The notes: a model not told the origin generated them from the letters alone. Shown: positions 8,012-17,397, counted from the first letter of the stretch. The stretch is 64,000 nucleotides of DNA from an uncultured Flavobacteriaceae bacterium (GCA_947500445.1 CANMSB010000026.1:1-64000), one strand, 5' to 3'. Translations and numbers: made by a program.

Positions 8012-9544
8012 ATGCCGAAAATTAAAGGAGCACTAGGAATACAGGAATTTTACCAAGTTGTTTTTGAAGAAGAACCCATTTCGGTAGACGACCATGTTTT
8101 CAAAACGGTTCAAAAGAGTTTTGACTTTTTAAAAACGTTTGCCAAAAACAAAATTATTTACGGGGTCAACACTGGTTTTGGTCCCATGGCCCAGTACAAG
8201 ATAAAGGATTCCGAGACCATTGCCCTACAATACAACCTGATCCGGAGCCATGCCTCCGGAACGGGAAACCCCATAGCACCAAAATATGTAAAGGCCGCCA
8301 TGTTGGCCAGGCTCAATACCCTAAGTCTAGGCCATTCCGGGGTACACCGATCGGTCATAGAAACCATGACCCTTTTGATCAATAAAAATATTACGCCGCT
8401 GATTTATGAGCATGGCGGGGTGGGCGCAAGCGGTGATCTGGTGCAACTTGCCCATTTGGCCCTGGTATTGATCGGCGAGGGAGAAGTTTTTTACCAAGGG
8501 GAACGGCGGCCCACTGCCGAGGTTTTTAAACTAGAAAAAATAGCGCCCATTACAATAGCATTGCGGGAAGGATTGGCATTGATCAACGGTACTTCGGTAA
8601 TGACCGGTATCGGAGTTGTGAACACGATTTATACACGCAGATTATTGGAATGGATGATCTGCTGCTCCTCGGCCATTAATGAAATAGTGGCAGCCTATGA
8701 CGATCACTTGAGCCAGGAGATCAACGAGACCAAAAAGCACCTGGGCCAAAGAGAGATCGCACGATCGATGCGGAGTCACTTGAAGGACAGTACGCTGATA
8801 AGAAAAAGGGAACATCACCTCTATGTCGCCACCGACGAGGTAACCGTTTTTGAAGAAAAGGTACAGGAATACTATTCCCTGCGCTGCGTTCCCCAAATTT
8901 TAGGTCCGGTTCTGGACACGCTCAACGAAGTGGAACGCATTATGATCGAGGAGGTCAACTCCGCCAACGACAATCCCATAGTCGATGTTGAAAAAGAGAA
9001 CGTATACCACGGTGGTAATTTCCATGGCGACTATGTATCGCTGGAAATGGACAAACTTAAAATCGTGGTCACCAAAATGAGCATGCTTGCGGAACGGCAA
9101 CTCAATTATCTGCTCAATTCCAAATTGAACGACATACTGCCCCCGTTCGTCAATTTGGGCACCCTAGGGCTCAACTTTGGAATGCAGGGCGTACAATTTA
9201 CGGCCACCTCCACCACGGCCGAAAATCAGATGCTATCGAACCCGATGTACGTGCATAGCATTCCCAACAATAACGACAATCAAGATGTGGTAAGCATGGG
9301 CACCAACGCAGCGCTCATCACAAAAAGGGTAATCGAGAACGCCTTTGAGATCGTTGCCATAGAAATGATGACCGTAGTACAGGCCATCGAGTATTTGGGC
9401 GTTCAGGAAAAAGTTTCCTCAAAGACCAAAAAAATGTACGACGCCGTTCGCAACATCGTTCCCCCGTTCAAAGAAGATGTTGTCATGTATCCCTATGTGA
9501 ATCAGGTAAAGCACTATATTATCAATCATCAAAACAAGAAATAA
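8012..9544 (+). CDS. tal: Tyrosine ammonia-lyase (HAL/PAL family), flexirubin starter enzyme
   Basis: A 510-aa aromatic amino acid lyase that should convert L-tyrosine to 4-coumarate and ammonia, the aryl starter of flexirubin. The MIO cofactor triad Ala-Ser-Gly is at 139-141 (GGVGASGDLVQL), with YGVNTGFGPMAQY at 50-62, YNLIRSHASGTG at 74-85 and NSANDNPIVD downstream. The sequence closely resembles the characterised Flavobacterium johnsoniae tyrosine ammonia-lyase as I recall it. The true start is ATG at 8012: the frame is open back to 7820, but only by reading through a palindromic repeat, and the family begins at about this point. The stop overlaps the next ATG (TAATG). Confidence 0.92.
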   Translation: MPKIKGALGIQEFYQVVFEEEPISVDDHVFKTVQKSFDFLKTFAKNKIIYGVNTGFGPMAQYKIKDSETIALQYNLIRSHASGTGNPIAPKYVKAAMLARLNTLSLGHSGVHRSVIETMTLLINKNITPLIYEHGGVGASGDLVQLAHLALVLIGEGEVFYQGERRPTAEVFKLEKIAPITIALREGLALINGTSVMTGIGVVNTIYTRRLLEWMICCSSAINEIVAAYDDHLSQEINETKKHLGQREIARSMRSHLKDSTLIRKREHHLYVATDEVTVFEEKVQEYYSLRCVPQILGPVLDTLNEVERIMIEEVNSANDNPIVDVEKENVYHGGNFHGDYVSLEMDKLKIVVTKMSMLAERQLNYLLNSKLNDILPPFVNLGTLGLNFGMQGVQFTATSTTAENQMLSNPMYVHSIPNNNDNQDVVSMGTNAALITKRVIENAFEIVAIEMMTVVQAIEYLGVQEKVSSKTKKMYDAVRNIVPPFKEDVVMYPYVNQVKHYIINHQNKK

Positions 9545-10674
9545 TGAAACGCTGCCACATCATCCTTTTATTCCTTCTTACGATCATAAGCCAAGTTACC
9601 GCCCAAGAACTAGCCTTGGTTCGCGAAGGCGATCGTTTCGGATATATTGACAAACAGGGGAACTACGCCATTGAACCGCAATTTAAAAAAGCGAAAAGTT
9701 TTTCCGATGGCCTTGCCTCCGCCCAGAAAGATGACCTTTGGGGGTATATCGACGCTTCCGGAAAATGGGTAATCGAACCGCAATACAAAAAGGCAAAATA
9801 TTTCAATTCTGGCATTGCATTGGTCAACAAGGACGATCAATGGCAGTATATCCAAAAAAGCGGTACGGTTTTAGAGGTACCGGAAGCGGAAAAGTATTAT
9901 GATTTTGAAGATGGTGCGGCCATTTTTAAGAAATTGGATAAGGTGGGACTTCTTGGAGCCGATGGAAAACTACTGGTCGAACCCAGTTATAACGTCATCA
10001 AAAAAATAAGAAACGGGCATGCAAAGGTTTCCAAAGGAGTATACTGGGGCATGATCAATACCAAGGGAGAGGTCGTTATCCCTGCGGAATATGAAGAATT
10101 GGGAAATACGTTTCACCCATCCGGAGTGGACGCCAAAAAAAATGGCCAGTTCGGTATTGTTCGCAACGGTACGTTTTACCCAATCGATGGTGCCGACAAA
10201 GTATGGAGTTTTTATGAAGATGCTCCGCTGACCTACGCCCGAAAGGATAAAAAGATCGGTTTTGTGGACGGTACGGGAAAATGGGTCATCCCCCCGACTT
10301 ACGACAAGGCCAGGGCCTTTTCCCAAGGACTCGCCCCCGTAGCGCAGGGCAAACAATGGGGGTATATCGACGAAAAGGGAACACCGGTCATTTCCGCTAC
10401 CTATAGGGATGCCGAAGTTTTTTCAAAAAACGGGTTGGCACCCGTAAAGGACAAAAAATGGGGATTTATCGATACCACCGGTAAACTTGTAATCCCTATG
10501 GAGTATGATATTACCGCGGGCCTTGCCTTTTTGGCCGGCAAAGAACAAAAAGGGTTCCAAAACGGTCTGGTGCGGGTGAAATCCAAAAAAGGATGGGCAT
10601 TTTTAAAAGAAGATGGAACGGTATTGGGAAACAAATGGTACGCCAATGTAGAACCCTTTGTTGTTATAAACTAG
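9544..10674 (+). CDS. Secreted WG-repeat protein
   Basis: A 376-aa protein with a signal peptide (MKRCHIILLFLLTIISQVTAQ) followed by a chain of WG/KWG repeats of about 24-30 residues, for example GYIDKQGNYAIEPQFKKA, WGYIDASGKWVIEPQYKKA, WGMINTKGEVVIPAEYEE, WGYIDEKGTPVISATYRDA and WGFIDTTGKLVIPMEY. WG repeats form beta-rich surface or periplasmic folds with no single known function. It overlaps the ammonia-lyase stop by one base and precedes the FabG-like gene, so it is co-transcribed with the pigment genes. A role in pigment assembly at the envelope is inference. Confidence 0.85.
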   Translation: MKRCHIILLFLLTIISQVTAQELALVREGDRFGYIDKQGNYAIEPQFKKAKSFSDGLASAQKDDLWGYIDASGKWVIEPQYKKAKYFNSGIALVNKDDQWQYIQKSGTVLEVPEAEKYYDFEDGAAIFKKLDKVGLLGADGKLLVEPSYNVIKKIRNGHAKVSKGVYWGMINTKGEVVIPAEYEELGNTFHPSGVDAKKNGQFGIVRNGTFYPIDGADKVWSFYEDAPLTYARKDKKIGFVDGTGKWVIPPTYDKARAFSQGLAPVAQGKQWGYIDEKGTPVISATYRDAEVFSKNGLAPVKDKKWGFIDTTGKLVIPMEYDITAGLAFLAGKEQKGFQNGLVRVKSKKGWAFLKEDGTVLGNKWYANVEPFVVIN

Positions 10675-10688
10675 CATAACGGAAAACA

Positions 10689-11441
10689 ATGTCCGATAAA
10701 AAAGAAAAACAAAAGTACGCTTTGGTTACCGGCGGTTCCCGAGGAATCGGAAGGGCCATTTGCGAACAATTGGCCAAAGACCTCGAGTACGATATTTTGA
10801 TCAATTACAACAAAAACAGGGAAGCTGCAGAAGAAACTCTTTCCCTGGTGACGGCTGCGGGAAAAAGCGGTGAGCTGCTCCAGTTCGATGTTGCCGATGC
10901 CGATGCCGTAAAAACAAGTTTGGAGGCCTGGCATGAAACCCACAAAAACGCGGTGATCGAAGTAGTGGTCAACAATGCGGGCATCACCAAGGACGGTCTT
11001 TTTATGTGGATGTCGCCCGAAGATTGGTCCGGTGTGATCAACACCAGTCTCAATGGGTTTTATAACGTCACCAATGCTTTGATCCAAAAATTACTGGTCA
11101 ACAAATATGGCCGTATCATCAATATGGTCTCCGTTTCCGGTTTAAAGGGTACGCCCGGCCAAACCAATTATTCGGCCGCAAAAGGTGCCGTTATCGGTGC
11201 CACCAAAGCGCTGGCGCAAGAAGTGGCCAAAAGAAAGGTGACCGTGAATGCCGTGGCACCAGGGTTTATAAAAACCGATATGACCGGGGAATTGGATGAG
11301 GCCGAACTCAAAAAAATGGTTCCTGCCAATCGGTTCGGAAATGCAGAGGAAGTGGCACACTTGGTTTCTTTCTTGGCCTCTCCCAAAGCATCGTACATTA
11401 CGGGCGAAGTAGTGAACATTAATGGCGGAATTTATTCGTAA
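10689..11441 (+). CDS. 3-oxoacyl-ACP reductase (FabG-type SDR)
   Basis: A 250-aa short-chain dehydrogenase. TGGSRGIG (14-21) binds NADP(H), NNAGIT is at 95-100, and the catalytic Ser-Tyr-Lys are S148, Y161 and K165 (VSVSGLKGTPGQTNYSAAKGA). Its C-terminus YITGEVVNINGG is typical FabG. It should reduce the beta-keto intermediates of the aryl polyene chain, equivalent to the ketoreductase of aryl polyene clusters. Start ATG at 10689; 12 bp separate it from the next ketosynthase gene. Confidence 0.9.
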   Translation: MSDKKEKQKYALVTGGSRGIGRAICEQLAKDLEYDILINYNKNREAAEETLSLVTAAGKSGELLQFDVADADAVKTSLEAWHETHKNAVIEVVVNNAGITKDGLFMWMSPEDWSGVINTSLNGFYNVTNALIQKLLVNKYGRIINMVSVSGLKGTPGQTNYSAAKGAVIGATKALAQEVAKRKVTVNAVAPGFIKTDMTGELDEAELKKMVPANRFGNAEEVAHLVSFLASPKASYITGEVVNINGGIYS

Positions 11442-11453
11442 TACCTGCACAGT

Positions 11454-12671
11454 ATGAGAAGAGTCGTTATCAGTGGAATGGGTGTTTATTCCTGTATAGG
11501 CAAAAACCTGGATGAAGTGAAGACCTCCCTTTATGAGGGCCGTTCCGGTATTGTATACGACCAAGGCCGTGCCGATTTCGGGTATCGCTCCCCATTGACC
11601 GGAGCGGTGGACGAACCCAATTTAAAAGGATTGCTCACCAGAAGGCAGCGCATTAGTATGGGCGAGGAAGCCCAATACGCGTATATGGCTACGCTCGAAG
11701 CCTTACAATATGCCGGTATCGACCAAGATTATCTGGACCAAAACGAGGTCGGCATTCTTTACGGGAACGATAGTACCGCCCGTTCGGTAATCGAATCCAT
11801 TGATATCATGCGGGCAAAAAAGGACACCACATTGGTCGGCTCCGGAGCCATTTTCAAGGCCATGAATTCAACGGTGACCATGAACCTTTCCACCATATTT
11901 AAACTACGTGGGGTCAACTTCACCATCAGTGCCGCCTGCGCCAGCGGTTCCCATTCCATAGGCACCGCTTATCACTTGATCAAAAGTGGTCTTCAGGACT
12001 GTATTATTGCCGGCGGGGCACAAGAAGTCAACCATTTGGCCTTTGGTAGTTTTGACGGTTTGGGCGTGTTCGCCATGCACGAAACCGACCCCAAAAAAGC
12101 ATCCCGCCCATTTGACAAGGACCGTAACGGACTGGTACCCAGCGGTGGCGGCGCATCGGTTATCGTAGAAAGCTACGAATCGGCCGTTAAAAGAGGGGCG
12201 CCTATCTTAGGGGAAATCGTAGGATATGGTTTTTCGTCCAATGGCGACCACATTTCCACACCCAACGTTGAGGGCCCTGCCCGCGCCATGACCCGTGCTC
12301 TCGAACAGGCGGGCATGCAAGCGGAAGATGTCGACTATGTAAACGCCCACGCTACCGCTACCCCCGTAGGCGACGCGAACGAGGCACAGGCGATTTTAGA
12401 GGTCTTCGGAAAAGGGAATCCTCTGGTCAGCTCCACTAAATCGATGACCGGCCACGAGTGCTGGATGGCCGGTGCCAGCGAAATCGTGTATTCCCTTTTA
12501 ATGATGCAACATTCCTTTGTGGCACCGAACATTAATCTGGAAAATCCGGACGACACTTCGGCCCGGCTAAACATCGTTAAAAAAACGTTAAATAAAAAAA
12601 TTGACGTATTTTTGTCGAACTCTTTTGGTTTTGGAGGCACCAACTCCACCTTGATTGTAAAAAAATGCTAG
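11454..12671 (+). CDS. Beta-ketoacyl-ACP synthase (FabF/FabB family)
   Basis: A 405-aa condensing enzyme with the complete Cys-His-His set: Cys162 (SAACASGSHSIG), His299 (VNAHATATPVGDANEA) and His334 (KSMTGHECWMAGASE), plus the C-terminal LSNSFGFGGTNSTLIV signature. It extends acyl-ACP with malonyl-ACP. It sits between the ketoreductase and an ACP, so it probably works on the polyene chain or on the saturated acyl precursor used for the resorcinol half; which one cannot be decided from sequence. Confidence 0.9.
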   Translation: MRRVVISGMGVYSCIGKNLDEVKTSLYEGRSGIVYDQGRADFGYRSPLTGAVDEPNLKGLLTRRQRISMGEEAQYAYMATLEALQYAGIDQDYLDQNEVGILYGNDSTARSVIESIDIMRAKKDTTLVGSGAIFKAMNSTVTMNLSTIFKLRGVNFTISAACASGSHSIGTAYHLIKSGLQDCIIAGGAQEVNHLAFGSFDGLGVFAMHETDPKKASRPFDKDRNGLVPSGGGASVIVESYESAVKRGAPILGEIVGYGFSSNGDHISTPNVEGPARAMTRALEQAGMQAEDVDYVNAHATATPVGDANEAQAILEVFGKGNPLVSSTKSMTGHECWMAGASEIVYSLLMMQHSFVAPNINLENPDDTSARLNIVKKTLNKKIDVFLSNSFGFGGTNSTLIVKKC

Positions 12672-12678
12672 CGAAAAA

Positions 12679-12927
12679 ATGATAATGACCAAACAAGATA
12701 TTGTTGACAAGATCGATGCGTTTTTGATCGAAGAATTCGAGGTCGATTCGGAAGAGCTGGTACCTGGCGCAAATTTAAAAGAATCGGTAGGTCTGGACAG
12801 TTTAGATTTTGTTGATCTCGTAGTTGCCGTAGAAAGTAACTTTGGTGTAAAACTGGTCGGTGATGATTTTATGAACATCGTTACCCTTCAGGATTTTTAC
12901 GACCTGATCGAAAAAAAATTGGACTGA
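12679..12927 (+). CDS. Acyl carrier protein
   Basis: An 82-aa acidic four-helix carrier with phosphopantetheine attachment at Ser41 in GLDSLDFVDLV. The N-terminal helix KQDIVDKIDAFLIEEFEVD and the C-terminal NIVTLQDFYDLIEKKL are standard. ATG at 12679 or 12685 could be the start. It is the first of two ACPs in the cluster (the second is at 22592), consistent with the two carrier proteins of aryl polyene clusters. It lies between a ketosynthase and an acyltransferase. Confidence 0.9.
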   Translation: MIMTKQDIVDKIDAFLIEEFEVDSEELVPGANLKESVGLDSLDFVDLVVAVESNFGVKLVGDDFMNIVTLQDFYDLIEKKLD

Positions 12928-12949
12928 CCCTTCAAAACACCAGTAGGGA

Positions 12950-13837
12950 ATGGCAGTGGAATGGGAAGGCAAATCCAGAGGTACGGTATTAGGCTATAAG
13001 ATCTATATTTTTTTTATTACCTATCTAGGCCTTACCGCTTCCTATCTGTTACTGCATTTTGTGGTGTTTTATTTCTGTATCTTTTCCTTAAAAAGTTCCA
13101 AGGACATCTATCGTTATCTTCGTCACCGACAGGGATATTCCAAAACCAAAAGTTTTTTCGGTATTTACAAAAGCTATTACACCTTTGGGCAGACATTGAT
13201 CGACCGTGCTACCATAGCCAGCGGCCTTCGAGATCGGTTTACCTATGAGTTCGATGGTATCGAAAACATCCACCGGCTTCTGGAACAACAAAAAGGCGGC
13301 ATTCTGCTAAGTGCGCATACCGGTAATTTTGAGCTTTCCGAATACTTTTTGGAAGATGTTAGCGAAATTTCACAAATCAGCGTAGTCACCTGGGATACCG
13401 AACACGAGCAGATCAAAGCCTATATGGACACCGTAAAGGCAAAATCCAACGTAAAGTTTATTTTGGTAAAGGACGATATGTCCCATATCTTTCAAATTCA
13501 CGATGCCTTGAGCAAGGGAGAATTGGTGTGCTTTACCGGGGATCGTTTTTTGGAGGGATCCAAATACCAGGAAGCTCCCCTGCTAGGTAAAAAAGCAAAG
13601 TTTCCGTTAGGCCCTTTTTTATTGGCTTCACGGCTTAACGTTCCGGTACTTTTCGTTTATGTGATGAAGGAACCCAACAAAAAATACCATCTTTACGCCA
13701 GAACCGCACAGGCAAAAAAAAGAAACGAAGCCGCGTTATTGAGCGAGTATACCGGTCATTTGGAATCCATGCTCAAAAAATATCCGTTTCAGTGGTTCAA
13801 CTATTTTGACTTTTGGAACGATAAGCCGAATACATGA
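12950..13837 (+). CDS. Lysophospholipid acyltransferase family (LpxL/HtrB-like) protein
   Basis: A 295-aa inner-membrane acyltransferase with an N-terminal membrane segment (about 16-48) and the HTGNFE motif, a variant of H-x4-D/E, with His123 and Glu128. FTGDRFLEGS and LGKKAKFPLGPFLLASRLNVPV correspond to the later blocks of the LpxL/HtrB family. In aryl polyene and flexirubin clusters such enzymes are thought to move acyl groups onto a lipid or sugar acceptor at the membrane. It overlaps the darA start by 4 bp (ATGA), so translation is coupled. Confidence 0.85.
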   Translation: MAVEWEGKSRGTVLGYKIYIFFITYLGLTASYLLLHFVVFYFCIFSLKSSKDIYRYLRHRQGYSKTKSFFGIYKSYYTFGQTLIDRATIASGLRDRFTYEFDGIENIHRLLEQQKGGILLSAHTGNFELSEYFLEDVSEISQISVVTWDTEHEQIKAYMDTVKAKSNVKFILVKDDMSHIFQIHDALSKGELVCFTGDRFLEGSKYQEAPLLGKKAKFPLGPFLLASRLNVPVLFVYVMKEPNKKYHLYARTAQAKKRNEAALLSEYTGHLESMLKKYPFQWFNYFDFWNDKPNT

Positions 13838-14763
13838 AAGAAGTACTGGTCGTTTACTACTCCCAAACCGGACAATTGTTCCGTATTATCGAGAACATCG
13901 TTTCCACTTTAAAAGGGGAGCACGTTGCCATCACCTATCATGAAATAGTGCCCGAAACCCCTTTTCCCTTTCCTTGGAAAGAGGAGGACTTCTTAAGTAC
14001 CTTTCCCGACAGTTTCCTTCAAATACCGAGAAAAATAAAAGACCCTTCACCGGAGCTATTGGCCAAAACCTATGACCTGGTCATTTTAGGGCACCAAGTA
14101 TGGTACTTGTCCCCCTCTATTCCCGTCAATTCCTTTCTCCGTTCGGATGCGGCCAAAAAACTGCTCAAAAACACGCCGGTGGTCACTGTAATCGGTGCGC
14201 GCAACATGTGGTACCAGGCACAGGAAAAACTCAAGCGTCTTTTGGTCGAGCTTGATGCCAAACTTGTGGGGAACATTGCCCTTACCGACAGGAACATTAA
14301 CCACATCAGCGTAATTACCATCGAATACTGGATGATGAAAGGGAACAAAGATCACATGTGGGGCATTTTTCCCAAACCCGGTGTTTCCGAAAAAGACATT
14401 AGCGACGCAAGCAAATTCGGATCTCCTATAAAAAAGGCCTTGGATTCTGGAAATTATGCGGGGCTGCAAAGCGATCTCCTAAAATTAAAAGCCGTTTCCA
14501 TACGGCCGGCCCTTATCCCGACGGATAAACGGGGAAACATCATTTTTTCAAAATGGGCCGCCTTGATCACCAAAAAGAGTACCCCCGGATCGCCCGAAAG
14601 AAGTAGATGGCTTCGCTATTTTAAACGCTACCTACAATTTGCGATCTGGATCATTGCCCCTATTGTTTTTGTTGTATTTTTGCTCACTTACATCCCCTTT
14701 TATTTTAAGATAAAAAGAGATGTACAATACTATTCCTCCATCAATCTAAAAAAAGAACGATAG
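13834..14763 (+). CDS. darA: Dialkylresorcinol condensing enzyme DarA
   Basis: A 309-aa protein with a flavodoxin-like N-terminus (VLVVYYSQTGQLFRIIENI) and the family-specific FPFPWKEEDFLSTFPDSFLQIP and GARNMWYQAQEKLK blocks. A C-terminal membrane helix lies at about 265-292. DarA is the cyclase/aromatase-like partner that, with DarB, condenses two fatty-acid-derived chains into a 2,5-dialkylcyclohexane-1,3-dione on the way to the dialkylresorcinol half of flexirubin. Naming is from recognition of the family and of its DarB neighbour. The start overlaps the preceding stop by 4 bp. Confidence 0.92.
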   Translation: MKEVLVVYYSQTGQLFRIIENIVSTLKGEHVAITYHEIVPETPFPFPWKEEDFLSTFPDSFLQIPRKIKDPSPELLAKTYDLVILGHQVWYLSPSIPVNSFLRSDAAKKLLKNTPVVTVIGARNMWYQAQEKLKRLLVELDAKLVGNIALTDRNINHISVITIEYWMMKGNKDHMWGIFPKPGVSEKDISDASKFGSPIKKALDSGNYAGLQSDLLKLKAVSIRPALIPTDKRGNIIFSKWAALITKKSTPGSPERSRWLRYFKRYLQFAIWIIAPIVFVVFLLTYIPFYFKIKRDVQYYSSINLKKER

Positions 14764-14788
14764 CCCGATGATGTAGCGCTAACGACCA

Positions 14789-14901
14789 ATTTAAATGTTG
14801 ACCCGGATCAAAACCATAGCAGCTTCAAAAATGAAAAAAGGCCGCAACCCTCTTAAACGCCTTCATAAAAGCGATTTCGATCCCATGGCAAACATTTAAA
14901 T
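14789..14901. repeat. Imperfect palindrome between darA and darB
   Basis: ATTTAAATGTT (14789-14799) pairs with AACATTTAAAT (14891-14901), and the flanking CCGGATCAAAA pairs imperfectly with the complement of TTTCGATCCCATGG. It fills most of the 183-bp gap between darA and darB. It resembles the window's other hairpins in size but only weakly in its tip (CCATAGCAGC on one arm). It could attenuate darB expression or process the transcript. Confidence 0.5.
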
Positions 14902-14946
14902 CCCTTAGTGCGAAAAGGAGCACCTATCCAATTCAGTCGAAGCCAA

Positions 14947-16080
14947 ATGAAAGACGTATATATCACCAAAATGGCCACGTTTTTACCGAACGCCCCGGTT
15001 AAAAACGAAGAGATCGAGGACCGACTCGGTATGATCAACGGAAAACCGTCGAGGGCCAAAAATATTGTATTGCGTAGCAATAAAATCAAGACCCGTTATT
15101 ATGCCATAGACGAAAATGGAACGGTAACGCACAACAATGCCGAACTTACGGAACGGGCCATCCAAAAACTCGCGGACGACTCCTTTTCGCTTTCCCAGGT
15201 ACAACTTTTGTCCTGTGGCACCTCTACACCCGACCATTTGCTGCCTTCGCATGCCGCTATGGTGCACGGGCTGTTAAAGAACGGCAATATGGAGATCAAT
15301 TCGGCCTCGGGCGTCTGTTGTTCGGGAATGAACGCTATGAAATATGCCTTTATGGCCATTCGTTCCGGTCAAGTACAACACGCGGTCTGTACGGGTTCCG
15401 AAAGAGCTTCCGCCTTGACCAAGGCAGCAATGTTTGAAGAAGAGGCGGCCCATTTGGAAACCCTGGAAAACAACCCCATTGTAGCGTTCGAAAAAGACTT
15501 TTTACGATGGATGCTTTCCGATGGTGCCGGGGCAATGCTCCTACAGGACAGCCCTTCGGGAGATACCGCTCTAAAAATCGAGTGGATAGAAGGTTTTTCC
15601 TATGCCCATGAAATGGAGACCTGTATGTACGCCGGTGGCGAAAAAATGGAAGACGGCACCCTAAAACCATGGTCCGACTACAAAGGGACGGAATGGAACC
15701 AAAAGTCCGTGTTCGCCATAAAACAAGATGTAAAACTGCTGGGTGAACATATTTTGATCAAAGCGGTGGACAGTTTACAAAAGGCGCTGATCAAACACGG
15801 CATTACGGCCGATGATGTCGATTACTTTCTGCCCCATATTTCCTCTTATTTTTTTCAGGAAGGGTTTTACGAAACCTTGGAGAAAAATGGCATCACCATT
15901 CCTTTTGAAAAATGGTTCCTTAACTTGGAAAAAGTAGGAAATGTCGGTGCGGCATCCATTTACATCATGCTAGAGGAACTTATGAATTCCGGCACCTTAA
16001 AAAAAGGCGATCGCATTCTGCTCTTTGTGCCGGAGAGCAGTAGGTTCTCCTATGTACACACCTATTTAACGGTACACTAA
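14947..16080 (+). CDS. darB: Beta-ketoacyl-ACP synthase III-like enzyme DarB
   Basis: A 377-aa KAS III-type condensing enzyme. The nucleophile is Cys125 (or the adjacent Cys124) in ASGVCCSGMNAM. The later DYFLPHISSYFF block supplies the His and EKVGNVGAASIYIMLEEL the Asn of the Cys-His-Asn triad. DarB joins a beta-keto acyl thioester to a second activated chain to build the dialkylresorcinol ring precursor with DarA. I chose ATG 14947 (MKDVYITKMATFLPNAPV) rather than the open frame from 14908, because the family begins there. Followed without a gap by two hotdog proteins. Confidence 0.92.
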   Translation: MKDVYITKMATFLPNAPVKNEEIEDRLGMINGKPSRAKNIVLRSNKIKTRYYAIDENGTVTHNNAELTERAIQKLADDSFSLSQVQLLSCGTSTPDHLLPSHAAMVHGLLKNGNMEINSASGVCCSGMNAMKYAFMAIRSGQVQHAVCTGSERASALTKAAMFEEEAAHLETLENNPIVAFEKDFLRWMLSDGAGAMLLQDSPSGDTALKIEWIEGFSYAHEMETCMYAGGEKMEDGTLKPWSDYKGTEWNQKSVFAIKQDVKLLGEHILIKAVDSLQKALIKHGITADDVDYFLPHISSYFFQEGFYETLEKNGITIPFEKWFLNLEKVGNVGAASIYIMLEELMNSGTLKKGDRILLFVPESSRFSYVHTYLTVH

Positions 16081-16518
16081 ATGCAGCTACCGACCACACC
16101 TATTGCCGAAGGGGATTTTTTAAGGAGCTTGATTCCCCAAAAAGCGCCGTTCGTAATGGTGGATACGCTCTATCATTTTTCGGAAACCGACCTGACATCG
16201 GGTTTCACCGTTTTGGACACCAACCTTTTTAGTGTCGACAACAAGCTTTCCGCACCGGGCCTTATCGAGAATATGGCACAGACCGTAGCACTGCATACCG
16301 GCTATCGGTATTATTTGGAACAAAAAGAAGCACCTGTGGGCTACATAGGGGCCATTAAAAAGGCAACGATATTCACCCTGCCAAAAGTAGGTTCCGAAAT
16401 GTTTACGACAGTGGAAATTTTACATGATATTATGGGCATTACCCTGGTAGCGGCCAAAATCATGTGCGAAAACGAACTGCTGGCACAAAGTGAAATGAAA
16501 ACAGCATTGGCAAGTTAA
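16081..16518 (+). CDS. Hotdog-fold 3-hydroxyacyl-ACP dehydratase-like protein (1)
   Basis: A 145-aa protein of the FabZ/FabA-like hotdog fold: LIPQKAPFVMVDTLYHF, then LSAPGLIENMAQTVALHTGYRYYL and GYIGAIKKATIFTLPKVG. The canonical FabZ catalytic His in H-F-P-G is not visible; the central-helix E-N-M-A-Q is kept. It resembles the paired dehydratases of aryl polyene clusters, which act together. The start codon directly follows the darB stop, and its own stop directly precedes the next gene's GTG. Confidence 0.8.
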   Translation: MQLPTTPIAEGDFLRSLIPQKAPFVMVDTLYHFSETDLTSGFTVLDTNLFSVDNKLSAPGLIENMAQTVALHTGYRYYLEQKEAPVGYIGAIKKATIFTLPKVGSEMFTTVEILHDIMGITLVAAKIMCENELLAQSEMKTALAS

Positions 16519-16980
16519 GTGGATCAGGCACGACGCGACATAGACATTACCAAATACCTGCCGCATCGGAAGCCGATGCTGATGACCACCTGCATGCCCT
16601 ACCTGGATGCCAATTCGGTAGAAACCTGTTTCGATATTGAAGCGGACTGTATTTTTGTAAAGGACCGATACCTCTCGGAAACCGGCCTTATTGAAAATGC
16701 CGCACAAAGCAGCGCGGCCATTGTAGCCCAGAGCTACGCCTTCGATCTGGAACAAGACCGGCAGATCGGCGAAGCCATTGCGTACATCAGCGCCATCAAA
16801 AAAGTAGCAGTGTTCAGCCTGCCGAAAGTAGGGGAACGCCTCCGCACCAAAGGCAATTTGCTGTCCCGGTACGACGAGGAGCATTTTAGCCTGTGTACCA
16901 TCGCCTCGGAGACTTTCAGAAAAGAAGAATTAATCGTAGCTTGTACGTTCAACTTTTTGGTGCATGGCATCCACCATTAA
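16519..16980 (+). CDS. Hotdog-fold 3-hydroxyacyl-ACP dehydratase-like protein (2)
   Basis: A 153-aa paralogue of the preceding gene: YLPHRKPMLMTTCMPYLD, LSETGLIENAAQSSAAIVAQSYAF and AYISAIKKVAVFSLPKVGERL align block by block with it. This copy keeps PHR, the position of the catalytic His region in FabZ-like proteins. Starts with GTG at 16519, immediately after the TAA of gene 1, so the two are coupled and probably form a heterodimeric dehydratase like the ApeI/ApeP pair (inference). Confidence 0.8.
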   Translation: MDQARRDIDITKYLPHRKPMLMTTCMPYLDANSVETCFDIEADCIFVKDRYLSETGLIENAAQSSAAIVAQSYAFDLEQDRQIGEAIAYISAIKKVAVFSLPKVGERLRTKGNLLSRYDEEHFSLCTIASETFRKEELIVACTFNFLVHGIHH

Positions 16981-16992
16981 CACCGAACTACC

Positions 16993-17394
16993 ATGAAAAA
17001 AGATGAAGTACCGCAGGACGAAAGTTTTTTAAAGGAAGAACACGGCAAGGAACTGTGTTATGCGGTGGACGAGGAAGGAAACTATACCACGGCCCTAAGC
17101 TCTGGTTGGGACGTAAAGACCATTGCGCTCGACAATGCCCTAAAAGTAATCGAAGAACGGGTGGCCGACGCCAAACAACGTGTGTTGAGCGGACACACAA
17201 GCCCTATCGAATACTATATGGAGGTATGTAAAATGGAACTCCCCATACTTGCCAGTTATGTGGGCATGTGGCAATGGCGGGTAAAACGCCATTTTAAACC
17301 TTCCGTATTCAAAAGGCTCAGTCAAAGGACACTTCAAAAATATGCCGCTGTTTTCGATATTACCGTGGCACAATTACAGCATATAGAACACTGA
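16993..17394 (+). CDS. Conserved flexirubin-cluster protein of unknown function
   Basis: A 133-aa soluble protein without signal or membrane segments. It has an acidic N-terminus (KKDEVPQDESFLKEEHGKELCYAVDEEGNY), a central helix DNALKVIEERVADAKQRVLSG and a basic C-terminal region MWQWRVKRHFKPSVFKRLSQRTLQKYAAVF that looks helix-turn-helix-like. I do not recognise a named domain. Its place, 3 bp before the BtrH-like gene and 12 bp after the dehydratase, marks it as part of the pigment operon. Confidence 0.7.
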   Translation: MKKDEVPQDESFLKEEHGKELCYAVDEEGNYTTALSSGWDVKTIALDNALKVIEERVADAKQRVLSGHTSPIEYYMEVCKMELPILASYVGMWQWRVKRHFKPSVFKRLSQRTLQKYAAVFDITVAQLQHIEH

Positions 17395-17397
17395 TCC

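Noticed and set aside
9544-10674. Repeat region considered as a tandem DNA repeat
   Set aside because: The periodicity is in the protein (WG repeats); the DNA is too diverged to be a tandem repeat array.
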